From contig CALGGO010000080.1 of the NCBI GenBank assembly GCA_937916085.1, forward strand, positions 1 to 31,316: a DNA stretch of 31,316 nt, given 5' to 3'. The translations under genes and the position numbers were made by a program. The notes below the pieces were generated by a model. The model was not told where the DNA came from and ran no database searches. It saw only the letters and a program-made list of their open reading frames with translations. Of this stretch, positions 13,374 through 23,077 are shown in pieces. Positions within the stretch are counted from its first letter, which is position 1. Every line of letters begins with the position of its first letter. The stretch comes from an uncultured Prevotellaceae bacterium. GTDB lineage: Bacteria > Bacteroidota > Bacteroidia > Bacteroidales > Muribaculaceae.

Positions 13374-16163
13374 ATGAAGAAGATAATTTTATCATTGATT
13401 ATGATAGCCTCTCTCTTGAGTGGCTTTGGAAACTGGTGCCTAGCGCAAGAGGCGATTAAGCGTGAGTACCGCGCCACTTGGATGGCTACGGTGTGGCGTC
13501 TCGACTGGCCCAGCGTGGCAGGTACCTCATCGAGTGCGATAACCCAGCAAAAAAACGAGTTGATCACCTACCTCAATAAACTTGAGGCGATGAACATGAA
13601 TGCCGTGTGCTTGCAGGTGCGCTCCATGTGCGACGCATTCTACCAGTCGAGCTACGAGCCTTGGTCGAGCTACCTCACCGGCACGCGTGGCGTGAACCCC
13701 GGCTGGGACCCGTTGGAGTTTGCCGTGGAGGAGTGCCACAAGCGCGGCATGGAGCTTCATGCGTGGGTGAATCCTTACCGCTGGGCCACCAGCAGCGCAG
13801 GATGGAGCACTAGTCAGGACCAGCAGCTGATAAACGCTGGAATGTTGCTCACTTACACCAGTGGCTCCTCGGTGACCACCATCCTCAACCCAGGCATGCA
13901 GCAGTCGATAGACCGCATCGTGAACGTGTGCCAGGAGCTCGCGCAGAACTACGACATCGACGGCATCATCTTCGATGACTATTTCTATCCCAACGGCATC
14001 CCCACCAACAGCAGCGCCGCCGATTACCAGCTGTGGCAGAGCAGCGGCACCTCGTTGAGCTTCGCCAACTGGCGTCGCGACAACGTGAACCGCATGGTGC
14101 AGGCGGTGTGGGATATGCTTCAAGCGACCAAGCCCGAAGTGCGCTTCGGCATCGGTCCCGCTGGTGTGGCAGGCACAGCCTCGACTGGCGCGTCGGCTCA
14201 CGGCGTCACCCCTTGCCCCACTGGCAGCGACTGGCAGTACAATGGCATCTTCAGCGACCCGCTGGCATGGCTTGACGACGGAACCATCGACTATATCTCG
14301 CCACAGCTCTACTGGAAGACCAACCACTCTACCAACCCCTTTGGTCCGCTCACGCAGTGGTGGAGCTATGCCGCCAATCATTTTGGCCGTCACCACTTTG
14401 CCAGTCACAGCATCTCGTTCCTCACCTCGTCCAACACCCAGAGCGACTGGGCAGAGGTTGCCGAGCAAATCAGGCTCTCGCGGCAATATACCGAGAACAA
14501 CGCTCCAGGTGTGAACCTGTATTCGGCAAAGAACATCAACGGCGACAACGGCGGAGTGAGCGGTCTTGGCAACTACCTTGCCGCCAACGTGTTTCAGCAC
14601 AAGGCATTGCTGCCGGCGATGACGTGGAAAGAGGCTACCCCTCATGCCGCTCCTGCCAACCTCAAGCTCACCGGCAACCGCCTGTCGTGGGAAGCGCAGG
14701 ACGGCACGCTAGTGAAATATTCGGTTTACGCCATCCCTACGTCGGTTGGCGATGAAGAGGCGATGGCGGCGCCCACGGGCGACGGCATCAAGAGCGACTA
14801 TCTCATTGCCGTGAGCTACAGCAACTACTACGTTTTGCCCGACGATTACCAGAGTGGCTATTACTATGCCGTGTGCGTGGTTGACGGCTTCGACAACGAG
14901 TGGCCCGCGGCTTTCACTGGCGAGGCTACCGGCTATGAGCCGTTGATAGACATCGACACTTATGATGAGGCTCAGGGTTACATCTTGACCAGCAACTGGA
15001 TGCGCTCGGTGAAGCCAGAGTATGACAACATCACCTTCGAGAACAACGGTCTGTACCAGCGTGGCATGGCGGTGGGCAGTGACAACGTGTATGTGACCCG
15101 CCGCAGCGCCAACAGCAGCAGTGCCGACATCTACCTCGACGTCTATAGCAAGGCCAACGGCAAGAAGCTCAAGACCCTCACGCTCGGCAGCGAGGCGCAG
15201 GTAGATTTCGCGCCTGTCAACGATGTGTTCACCGACGCCGCCGGCAATGTGCTCGTGAGCAACCTCTCGCTCAACATCAAGACCACGCCGCTCTACATCT
15301 TCAAGGTCGATACCGTCACTGGCGCAGTCACCCAGAAGGCGTGCGTGAGCATGAGCGGCTACACCTCGCGCATCGACCACTGCAATGTGCTGGGCAGCGT
15401 CGACGACAGCGAGTTCACCGTGATGGCGGCAGCCGCCAGCGGCAACAACATCTACCAGTGGAAGGTGAGCGGCGGTGCCACCACCACCAGCAGCTACACT
15501 GCGATCGGCGATTTCTATCCCGGCAGTGCGTCCACCTTTGGCATCGCGCCACGCATCTACCCCATGAGCGCCACCAGCGCATGGGTGAAGGGCGCCAATG
15601 TCCAGCTCACGCGTTATGACCTCGGCACCGGCGCTATCGCCGACAGCTTTGCCAGCAACACCGCTATCCAGGCCCAGGGGCTGAATGCCAACGGCGCGGC
15701 GTTCTTTGAGTGGGACGGCAAGCATTTCATGACCTACGCCACTGCCGACAGCGACGTGGATGGCAACGGATATCAGTTCGCCCTGGCGGTTAATGGCGAC
15801 AGCGACGCCATCGCGGGAATGAGCCGCCTGTGGCAGTTCCCAGCGCAGGGAATAGGCAGCGTTTATAGCCAGACGTGGAGCGCACCCTGCGTGGCGCAAG
15901 TCAGGGGCGACGGCACTGCTGTTGACCTTTACTACTACGTGCCAGGTTGCGGTCTCGCCAGCTACACCCTGTCGAAGTCGTCACAGCCCTTGATTGGCGA
16001 CGTGAACTGCGACGGCAGCGTCACCACAGCCGATGTCACAGCCCTCTACAACTATCTGCTCAACGGCGACACCACCTACATCGCCACCAGCGACGTGGAC
16101 GGCGACGGCTACATCACCACCACCGACATAACAGTAATCTACAACATACTGCTTGGTGATTAA
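13374..16163 (+). CDS. Secreted GHL10-type glycosyl hydrolase paralog, shorter form, dockerin-like tail
   Basis: 929 residues from the ATG at 13374, chosen because it starts a signal peptide (MKKIILSLIMIASLLSGFGNW) whose cleavage would fall before QEAIKREYRATW; the frame is open a few codons upstream into the hairpin at 13349. Domain order: GHL10 barrel (about 27-420, with DIDGIIFDDYFYP and YISPQLYWKTN), one FN3-like unit (about 424-520), propeller-like region (about 523-865) and dockerin-like tail (875-928: DVNCDGSVTTAD, DVDGDGYITTTD). Compared with the gene at 9855 it lacks two FN3-like units. An 80-bp stretch is identical between the two genes, including third codon positions. The pair looks like a tandem duplication. 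Confidence 0.88.
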   Translation: MKKIILSLIMIASLLSGFGNWCLAQEAIKREYRATWMATVWRLDWPSVAGTSSSAITQQKNELITYLNKLEAMNMNAVCLQVRSMCDAFYQSSYEPWSSYLTGTRGVNPGWDPLEFAVEECHKRGMELHAWVNPYRWATSSAGWSTSQDQQLINAGMLLTYTSGSSVTTILNPGMQQSIDRIVNVCQELAQNYDIDGIIFDDYFYPNGIPTNSSAADYQLWQSSGTSLSFANWRRDNVNRMVQAVWDMLQATKPEVRFGIGPAGVAGTASTGASAHGVTPCPTGSDWQYNGIFSDPLAWLDDGTIDYISPQLYWKTNHSTNPFGPLTQWWSYAANHFGRHHFASHSISFLTSSNTQSDWAEVAEQIRLSRQYTENNAPGVNLYSAKNINGDNGGVSGLGNYLAANVFQHKALLPAMTWKEATPHAAPANLKLTGNRLSWEAQDGTLVKYSVYAIPTSVGDEEAMAAPTGDGIKSDYLIAVSYSNYYVLPDDYQSGYYYAVCVVDGFDNEWPAAFTGEATGYEPLIDIDTYDEAQGYILTSNWMRSVKPEYDNITFENNGLYQRGMAVGSDNVYVTRRSANSSSADIYLDVYSKANGKKLKTLTLGSEAQVDFAPVNDVFTDAAGNVLVSNLSLNIKTTPLYIFKVDTVTGAVTQKACVSMSGYTSRIDHCNVLGSVDDSEFTVMAAAASGNNIYQWKVSGGATTTSSYTAIGDFYPGSASTFGIAPRIYPMSATSAWVKGANVQLTRYDLGTGAIADSFASNTAIQAQGLNANGAAFFEWDGKHFMTYATADSDVDGNGYQFALAVNGDSDAIAGMSRLWQFPAQGIGSVYSQTWSAPCVAQVRGDGTAVDLYYYVPGCGLASYTLSKSSQPLIGDVNCDGSVTTADVTALYNYLLNGDTTYIATSDVDGDGYITTTDITVIYNILLGD

Positions 16164-16225
16164 TGCTGAATGCGGAATCGGGCTGACGCTTGGTTTTTAA
16201 AGACGATTAATGACAATCAATATTA

Positions 16226-16272
16226 ACGCTTCGCGTGGGGGAATTACTGACAATTCCTCCACGCTGGCTTTT
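16226..16272 (+). terminator. Hairpin, possible terminator after the second GHL10 gene
   Basis: Arms gcgtgggggaatt (16233-16245) and aattcctccacgc (16252-16264) pair over 13 positions with one G-T pair, around loop actgac, and are followed by a short T run. A GNA hairpin acgc-TTC-gcgt (16226-16236) overlaps the first arm. A close relative lies at 30963-31004 after another dockerin-protein gene. Confidence 0.6.
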
Positions 16273-16287
16273 CTGAATGCGGAGTTG

Positions 16288-16436
16288 CGCCCTGCGGGCG
16301 AAATTAGAGAGCCTGCGGCTCTAAAATTTTAATGGTGCTTCGCACTAAAATTTTATTATAAAATAATTTTAGCGCCCTTGGGCGTAATGACAATTTTAGC
16401 ACGAAGTGCTCCAATTTCCACTCCTGTAAGGAGTGG
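16288..16436. repeat. Array of five GNA-loop hairpins
   Basis: Stems are cgccc-TGC-gggcg (16288-16300), agagcc-TGC-ggctct (16308-16322), gtgc-TTC-gcac (16335-16345), agcac-GAA-gtgct (16398-16410) and ccactcct-GTA-aggagtgg (16418-16436). TGC and TTC are GCA and GAA on the other strand. A sixth palindrome near 16372-16384 (cgccc and gggcg) has a different loop. The last stem has a T-A closing pair, the only exception in the window. AT-rich copies of aaaatttt separate the hairpins. Confidence 0.85.
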
Positions 16437-17296
16437 CAGATTACAAGTTTTTATCGCAGCGCCCACAAGTAAAAACAAAGAGCGGTTATTGGCGATTATG
16501 CCAGTTGCTATGCAATGCTATTGTTCATAGGCCATACACTACTCGTGGCGACATCTTTATCAAACTCTATCCCGATCACATGGCAATCACCAACCCAGGG
16601 CTTTTGCCCATTGGCATTACTGTTAACAACATTCTGCAGAAGACAGGGAAAAGAAATATTCATCTTGCGAAAGTTTTTTATGATCTTCATCTCATGGAGG
16701 CAGAGGGTACAGGTTACGACCTGATCTATGAGACATTGTTAACAGTTGGCAAGAATAAGCCAGTTGTTGTTGAGGGTGAAGATTATGTGGAGGTGTCGGT
16801 TGCTCGAAACATAACAACAAAAGATGCATCGAGATTGTGTGATTTCATCTCAGATCATTACAAAATAAGCAGAAAATGCTTTATCACTTTGGGCTTAATC
16901 CTTCAGCATAAGACAATATCTGCCACAGATCTAACAAGAGAATTGCAACTATTACAAGGTGAACGCCTCCGGTCCTGGGTTGATGCTCTGTTATTAAATG
17001 GAATAGTCGTGAGTCGAGGATCTGGCAAAGGGGTGAAATATTCTATAAATCCTGACTTCATTGCAAAATCTAAAGTACAGTTTCCAACTACATTGAAGAC
17101 AATTGAACCCTATCGGCTAAAAGCATTGATAAAAGAAGATCTTAGATTTCATCCTGATAGTCTATTGTCCGAAATAGTTCAACGGCTCCCGGATGTTGAA
17201 TTCCATGAACTTGAAAAAATGACTCGTGAAATGGCTAAAAACGGCGAATTGAAGACGAGTGGAGGGAGGAGATATAGGAGATATTTATTACCATGA
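16433..17296 (+). pseudogene. N-terminally truncated ATP-binding (AlbA/HATPase_c_4 type) regulator
   Basis: The 287-codon frame begins within the last hairpin arm and matches the C-terminal half of the common AlbA_2-HATPase_c_4 proteins, putative DNA-binding ATPases. The GHKL-like motif NAIVHRPYTTRGDIFIKLYP lies near residue 28, then ITNPGLLP, and KVFYDLHLMEAEGTGYDLIYE near residue 80 in the conserved order. The usual N-terminal AlbA domain of about 150-200 residues is missing. Winged-helix-like segments follow. The only start in frame near the edge is GTG at 16433, so the remaining frame is probably a remnant. Its base composition is more AT-rich than the neighbouring GHL10 and susC genes, suggesting a different origin. 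Confidence 0.65.
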
Positions 17297-18000
17297 TTTC
17301 TTTCTTTGAAAAAAGTGGCAGAAAAAAGAAGAAAACTGCTAATTCACAAGAAAAGAATAAGGATAAACAATTAATAATCAGCATGTTCTTTTTGTTAGAT
17401 AAATGGAATAACAAAACTAGAGAAATTATATAGCTCATTGAAAACTCCCGCAACATGGGAGTGAAGCTCTCTGAAAACGTTATTCTGAAGTGTGGACCAA
17501 GTGATTAAAGAGAAAAAGAGTAATTTGATTTTTTTTCTCCCTTAAATCCTAATTATCTTCTTATGATATTAAGTTAAAATTGTTAATTTTTGAGGTTATG
17601 GTATCTGATAGTGCGGAGTTGTGTTAAAATGACCAAAAATTAGTAGTTAATGCTAAAAAATCAAAAAAATGTGAATTTTCTTATTTTTTATTAATGTGTA
17701 TTCAAAATAAATCATTAAGTTTGTAAATTGAAATTATTTCATCGCAAAATGTGCGAAAAGCGCATTGTGTAGTGGTGCTGATTATCAAACAAAAACAACA
17801 AAAATGCGATTTCAGAACAACTACACAAAACTTGGACAAAAGAACAAAAGACTTTCATAAGAACAAAACATTATTTTCTTATGTCTAAAAAGACAAACCC
17901 AGCGCAGCAACTTATGAAACTTATGTCCTTATGTCTAAAAAACCGGATAACTTTTTTTGAAATATCAAAAACATAAAATATAATCAAACATCAAGTAATT
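17297..18000. other. 704-bp AT-rich non-coding region upstream of susC
   Basis: No supported gene. It holds a small hairpin actccc/gggagt (17444-17462), a TAAGTTTG box at 17716-17723 that matches TAnnTTTG without a good TTTG upstream, an 8-bp inverted repeat cataagaa/ttcttatg (17856-17883), and cttatgtc repeats (17911-17940). If 17716 is the promoter, the susC leader would be about 275 nt, long enough for post-transcriptional control. No riboswitch or regulator gene was recognised. Confidence 0.5.
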
Positions 18001-21000
18001 ATGAGAAAACAGCTACTCCTACTGTTATTTTCGGTCATTGCGATGACGGGCTACGCCCGCATTGTGACGGGAGTTGTCACCCAGAAGAGCGACGGGGAGA
18101 CCATTATCGGCGCCTCGGTCCAGGTGAAGGGTACCACTCGCGGCACAGCCACCGACATTGACGGAAAATACTCTATTGAGGTCAACGACGGCGAAACGCT
18201 CGAGATCTCATACGTGGGAATGAACCCCGTCGCTATCAAGGTTGCCGGCCAAAAGGTCATCAACATTGAGATGGAGGACAATTCCCAAGTGCTACAAGAA
18301 GTTGTGGTGACCGCCTACGGTCAGACTCAGGAGAAGAAGAAGCTGAACTTCGCTGTTCAGTCGCTGAGTAGTGACCAGGTTACCGCCGGCGGCTCGGCCA
18401 ACTTCGCCAACTCCCTTCAGGGCAAGGTTGCCGGCTTGCAGGTGGCTACCGGTGGTGGCTCTCCCAACTCCTCAACCCAGCTCATCATCCGTGCCATCAG
18501 TTCGGTGAACAACTCCCAGAGCAACGAGCCGCTGATGGTGGTCGATGGTGTGGCGATACGTGGTAAAGGCTCGACGCTAGCCGACATCAACCCCGACGAC
18601 ATCGAGACGATGAGCGTCCTCAAGGGTGCCGCCGCCAGCGCGCTCTATGGCCAGGAGGGTGCCAACGGCGTTATCCTCATCACCACCAAGAGTGGCAGCA
18701 AGGACGGCACCATCAAGGTGAATGCCAGCGCCACGGTGGAGATCAGCAACTGCATGCGCGTGCCCAAATTGCAGAGCATGTTCAGCCCTGGCTCCAAAGG
18801 CTTCTACAAGGAGAACAGCGGTGGCGGAGGCTGGGGACCTTACATCCAGCCCAGCGAGACCGTGTATGACAACCTGGGCGACTTCCTGGGCACTGGCTTG
18901 CTGCAAAAGTACAGCGTGAGCGTGAGCGGAGGTACCGAGAAGTTCAACTCCTATGCCTCGGTGGCCTACACCCGCAACGAGGGCGTTGTGCCCAAGGACT
19001 ACAAGAACCAGATCACCGCCTTCCTCAAGGGCATGTACAAGCCATCGGAGCAGGTTACCATCCAGTTGTCGCTCAACTTCATCGACTCGAGGGCACGTGG
19101 CTTCGGCAACTCGATGTCAACCATCTACAACTGGGGCCGCAACTTCAATATGGCCGACTATATCACTGCCGACGGCACTGTGAACTGGGCCAACCGCTAC
19201 GACCGTTGGGACCTGCTGCTCGACACCGAGCGCATAGGGGCGACAGTGTCGCCCTACTACGGCCGCTACCTCGACAAGAGCCTGACCGAGAGCAACCGCA
19301 TCATGCTCAACGGACAGATTGCCTACGAGCCCATCAAGGGTCTCGTGTTCACCGGCAAGCTGGGATATGACAAGGGCTACACCATGTATGACGCCTACTC
19401 GGTGCCTCGCATGTATGAGAGCGACTTCGTGGACATCAACAACGAAGAGGTGCAGACGGTGCTTGCCGCCAACAAGTCGCGACTGGGATCTTACTCCTTC
19501 CAGCCCTCGCGTGGCGAGCAAATCACCGCACAGTTCTTTGCCAACTATGCCCACACCTTTGCCGAGGACTTCAACATCAACATCTTCTACGGTATGGAAT
19601 ACACCAAGTACAAAGGCATCGAGGGCAGCTTCGGCGCCTACGACTTCCTCCTTACCGACTCGCACATGCTGGGCGACGGCTTCTATAGCTGGCAGAACAT
19701 CGACCCCAAGACCTATCTCGAGCACGGCATGAGCCTCTATCACTCCAGCCGCGACAAGTATGGCTACTTTGGCGAGGTGCGATTCGACTATAAAGGCATA
19801 GCCCAGATTTCGGGCACCTGGCGCCACGACGGCGCGTCGCAGTTCAAGCAGAACTATAAGACCAGCTACTTCTATCCTTCGGTGACCGCCGGTGTCATCT
19901 TCAGCGAGCTCTTCCACATGACCAACAACTGGTTCAGCTACGGCAAGGTGCGCGGCAACTGGGCGAAGGTGGGAAAGACAAGTCCCGCTTATCTGTTTAC
20001 CGACACCTACAAGCAGTGGACCACCTTCCCCGATGTAGGTTGGGGTATTGACCCCACCACCTCTCGCGCCACAGTGCTGGAGCCTGAGATGACCAACTCG
20101 TGGGAGATTGGTGCCGACTTGCGCTTCTTCAACAGCCGCACACGCCTCGATGTGGCATATTACTCTACATCGGTTGACAACCAGATTGTTAGCGTGCGCG
20201 TGTCGCCGGCTTCGGGTACCATCCTTCAAACTCGCAACGAGGGAACCATCGAGAACCACGGCGTGGAGCTGTCGCTGGCACAGGACATCATCCGCACCCA
20301 CGACATCGACTGGACCGCTACGCTCAACTACTCCTTCAACCGCGGTCGCGTGAAGAAGCTGCCCGACGATGTAATCGAGATACAGGGAACACAATATGGC
20401 GACATCTTCCCCGTGGCACGCCTCAACGGCTCTTCTACCGGTCTCTCGGGTAAGGACTACATGCGTGACCCCGACGGCAACGTGATTTGCAATGCCGATG
20501 GCTATCCCATCATCGATGCCCAGAAGGGTATCTACATCGGTAACCGTGAGCCCGACTTCCTGCTGGGACTCGGCTCCAACTTCCGCTATAAGGGCTTCTC
20601 GGCATCGTTCCTCTTTGACTGCCGCAAGGGTGGCGACGTTGCCAACGTGACAGGCCGCAGCCTCATCACCAATGGCATGAATCACCTCTACGACAAGTAC
20701 CGCAACCGTGAAATCATCTTCAAGGGTGTGGTTGACAATGGCGATGGCACCTATTCGCCCAACACCACTCCCATCATCCTTGACCAGAACTTCATCGCGA
20801 CCTATTACAGCACCGTGTCCTCCAACTTCATCGAGGACGGTTCTTACATTCGCCTGAGCTATGTGACCTTAGGTTATGACTTCACCAGTCTGCTCAAGCC
20901 CAGTTGCCCGCTCAAGCACTTGAGCCTCAACTGCACGGGCCGCAACTTGTTCCTCTTGACCAAGTACAGCGGCAACGACCCGGCAATCTTGGCAGCCGTG

Positions 21001-21087
21001 AGCGGTGGTACCGGTGGCATGGGTATCGACAACTACAACGTGCCCTCTACCCGCAGTTTTAACTTCACTTTGAAGGCATCATTCTAA
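18001..21087 (+). CDS. SusC/RagA family TonB-linked outer membrane protein
   Basis: 1028 residues. A signal peptide (about 1-19) is followed by a CarboxypepD_reg-like domain (GVVTQKSDGETIIGASVQVKG, split by GTATDIDGKYSI) to about residue 95 and the SusC motif QEVVVTAYGQ. The plug domain follows at about 115-230, with SLQGKVAGLQV, EPLMVVDGVAI and the closing ASALYGQEGANGVILITTKSG. The remaining 800 residues are a TonB-dependent barrel ending in phenylalanine (LKASF). It imports oligosaccharides with SusD as lid. The partner SusD begins 24 bp downstream. No N-terminal extension for an anti-sigma factor is present. The substrate is not evident from sequence. Confidence 0.97.
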   Translation: MRKQLLLLLFSVIAMTGYARIVTGVVTQKSDGETIIGASVQVKGTTRGTATDIDGKYSIEVNDGETLEISYVGMNPVAIKVAGQKVINIEMEDNSQVLQEVVVTAYGQTQEKKKLNFAVQSLSSDQVTAGGSANFANSLQGKVAGLQVATGGGSPNSSTQLIIRAISSVNNSQSNEPLMVVDGVAIRGKGSTLADINPDDIETMSVLKGAAASALYGQEGANGVILITTKSGSKDGTIKVNASATVEISNCMRVPKLQSMFSPGSKGFYKENSGGGGWGPYIQPSETVYDNLGDFLGTGLLQKYSVSVSGGTEKFNSYASVAYTRNEGVVPKDYKNQITAFLKGMYKPSEQVTIQLSLNFIDSRARGFGNSMSTIYNWGRNFNMADYITADGTVNWANRYDRWDLLLDTERIGATVSPYYGRYLDKSLTESNRIMLNGQIAYEPIKGLVFTGKLGYDKGYTMYDAYSVPRMYESDFVDINNEEVQTVLAANKSRLGSYSFQPSRGEQITAQFFANYAHTFAEDFNINIFYGMEYTKYKGIEGSFGAYDFLLTDSHMLGDGFYSWQNIDPKTYLEHGMSLYHSSRDKYGYFGEVRFDYKGIAQISGTWRHDGASQFKQNYKTSYFYPSVTAGVIFSELFHMTNNWFSYGKVRGNWAKVGKTSPAYLFTDTYKQWTTFPDVGWGIDPTTSRATVLEPEMTNSWEIGADLRFFNSRTRLDVAYYSTSVDNQIVSVRVSPASGTILQTRNEGTIENHGVELSLAQDIIRTHDIDWTATLNYSFNRGRVKKLPDDVIEIQGTQYGDIFPVARLNGSSTGLSGKDYMRDPDGNVICNADGYPIIDAQKGIYIGNREPDFLLGLGSNFRYKGFSASFLFDCRKGGDVANVTGRSLITNGMNHLYDKYRNREIIFKGVVDNGDGTYSPNTTPIILDQNFIATYYSTVSSNFIEDGSYIRLSYVTLGYDFTSLLKPSCPLKHLSLNCTGRNLFLLTKYSGNDPAILAAVSGGTGGMGIDNYNVPSTRSFNFTLKASF

Positions 21088-21111
21088 TCACACTTGTAAA
21101 TACTAGAAATC

Positions 21112-23034
21112 ATGAATAAACTTAAGATAACAGCATTACTGATACTTACATGCCTTATAGGTGTGGGCTGTGAAGATATTCTTGATGACAATGTCAACCC
21201 CGACAAGGCGCACTCAATAAGTGTTACCGAAGCTTTGCCAGTGGTAGTGTTCTATGCTCAGCAAATCAACTATGACCATGCCGAGTACTATAACTACTTC
21301 TCACAGTTTCTCACTACAGGCGGTAAGAGTTCGGTGGGTGCCTACTCCTACAAGTGCGAGTGGGAGATGCTCACCATGAACCGTCACCCGCAGTGGCGCC
21401 GCCACTTCTACGACATTGGCGTCAACTCCAAGAACCTGATAGAGTTCTCGCAAGAGATAGGCTCTCCTAACTACGAGCTTATTGCACGCACCATCAAGCT
21501 GATGTCAACACAGTTGACTACCGACGCCTTTGGCGACATGCCACGCTCACAGGCCTACATGACCAACGCTCCCACCTACGATACTCAGGAGAGCATCTAC
21601 AAGTGGATGTTTGAGGAGGCCGAGGAGCTGATTTCGCTCTATGAGAATCCCGAATACACCCAAAACGAGCACAACCTGGTGATTGACGCTGCGCAAGACC
21701 GCGTCTATGCCGGCGACCTCGAGAAATGGAAAGGTCTCGTCTATGCCATCAAGGCACGCCTGCTGCTGCGCAACATCCCCAATGTGGACCGCAGCCCAGC
21801 CATGTGCCAGAAGATTATCGCTGCCGCCGACGCCGCCATCAACCAGTGGCGCAAGGGCGACCTGCTCTACGGCGAGTGGTTTGGTAACGAGCCACGCTAC
21901 AACTTCGACGGCGGCACAGGCACACAGAACTGCGTGTGGAGCCTCTCCAAGCCCGTCATCAACAGTTGGGAATCAAGAGCCAACCTGCTCGACGGAGCCA
22001 TCCCGAGCAAGTATTTCATGGTTGACGTGCTGGGCATCAGCGCCCCCGACAACGAGCGCTACTGCGGCACCTACAACGGTGGTACCGCATCGAGCTTCCA
22101 GGGATATGCCAACGACCCGCGCTGCGTGCTGCTGATGATACCGCGCACCGGGCCTCAGTCGCCCAGCAACACCACCGCATCGGTTATCAAGATGCGCTAT
22201 TTGGAGAACAACATAGGCATGAGCACCAGCTATAAGATTGCCAACTATCCCAACCTCTACATGGGAGCCTATTGCGGTGACCCGGCTGGCTACAACCCCA
22301 TCTTCACCATGGAGGAGCTCTACTTCATCAAGGCCGAGGCTATGTACTGGATGGGCGACAAGGCTGGCGCCTGTGCTCTCGCCAAGGAGGCCACCGAGCA
22401 CAACATCGAGCGGCACCTCGACTTCTTCCTGAAGAAGTATCCTAACCCCAACTACAACGAGAACACCGACAACAAGTATCCTGGACAAGCAACCGTGAGC
22501 GGCACACCAGGCTACACACAGGCTCAGTACTGGGAGGGCCAAATGAATTCTTTCCTTAACAATGAGGACTACTATACCTACAGCTCTTCAGGAAAGGCCA
22601 CTCTGCGTGTGCCCAAGGTTTCCGACCGTGGCAACAAGCACTGGTTCTTCAACCCCTCGGAGTTCAGCCTCAGCGACCTGATGATTCAGAAGTATGTCGC
22701 CATGGTATATCAGCCCGAGATGTGGACCGACATGCGCCGCTACCACTACAGCAACAAGCGCAACAACTACGGAATAGGCGACGCCAACGAGATTATCTAT
22801 CCCGACCTGCGCCGTCCTTACAACCTCTATGCGCCCTACTGGGTAGACGGCTTGACCGAGAGCCAGAAGGAGAACACTTGGATCCAGCGCCTTAACTACG
22901 ACCCCGAGACCGAGGAGAAATACAACCGCTCGGAACTGCAGCGCCTGGGAGCCTACAAGAACTACAAGTGGCTGCAAGAACCCATGATATGGTCACATGC
23001 TTATGGTGAGGTTACTTCGCTCACGGGCGAGTAA
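21112..23034 (+). CDS. SusD/RagB family nutrient-binding lipoprotein
   Basis: 640 residues, a cell-surface lipoprotein with signal peptide and lipobox ending at Cys20 (LIGVGC). It has the helical TPR-like SusD fold of the SusD-like_2 type: AEYYNYFSQFLTTGG near residue 60, STQLTTDAFGDMPRSQA near residue 130, a KWKGLVYAIKARLLL helix near 205, ELYFIKAEAMYWMGD near 402 and MWTDMRRY late in the chain. It caps the SusC transporter and selects the ligand. It is longer than many SusD proteins (about 500-570 residues). Next gene starts 43 bp downstream. Confidence 0.95.
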   Translation: MNKLKITALLILTCLIGVGCEDILDDNVNPDKAHSISVTEALPVVVFYAQQINYDHAEYYNYFSQFLTTGGKSSVGAYSYKCEWEMLTMNRHPQWRRHFYDIGVNSKNLIEFSQEIGSPNYELIARTIKLMSTQLTTDAFGDMPRSQAYMTNAPTYDTQESIYKWMFEEAEELISLYENPEYTQNEHNLVIDAAQDRVYAGDLEKWKGLVYAIKARLLLRNIPNVDRSPAMCQKIIAAADAAINQWRKGDLLYGEWFGNEPRYNFDGGTGTQNCVWSLSKPVINSWESRANLLDGAIPSKYFMVDVLGISAPDNERYCGTYNGGTASSFQGYANDPRCVLLMIPRTGPQSPSNTTASVIKMRYLENNIGMSTSYKIANYPNLYMGAYCGDPAGYNPIFTMEELYFIKAEAMYWMGDKAGACALAKEATEHNIERHLDFFLKKYPNPNYNENTDNKYPGQATVSGTPGYTQAQYWEGQMNSFLNNEDYYTYSSSGKATLRVPKVSDRGNKHWFFNPSEFSLSDLMIQKYVAMVYQPEMWTDMRRYHYSNKRNNYGIGDANEIIYPDLRRPYNLYAPYWVDGLTESQKENTWIQRLNYDPETEEKYNRSELQRLGAYKNYKWLQEPMIWSHAYGEVTSLTGE

Positions 23035-23077
23035 TGACCCCAAGAAATGTAATGAATCAATTATAAATTCAAGAATT

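Noticed and set aside
19117..20685. 522-codon antisense open frame within susC
   Set aside because: Shadow of the codon usage in susC; no recognisable domain.
22997..23077. Upstream start for the SusE-position lipoprotein
   Set aside because: It would overlap susD and put charged residues before the lipoprotein signal; the ATG at 23078 gives a proper signal peptide with lipobox.
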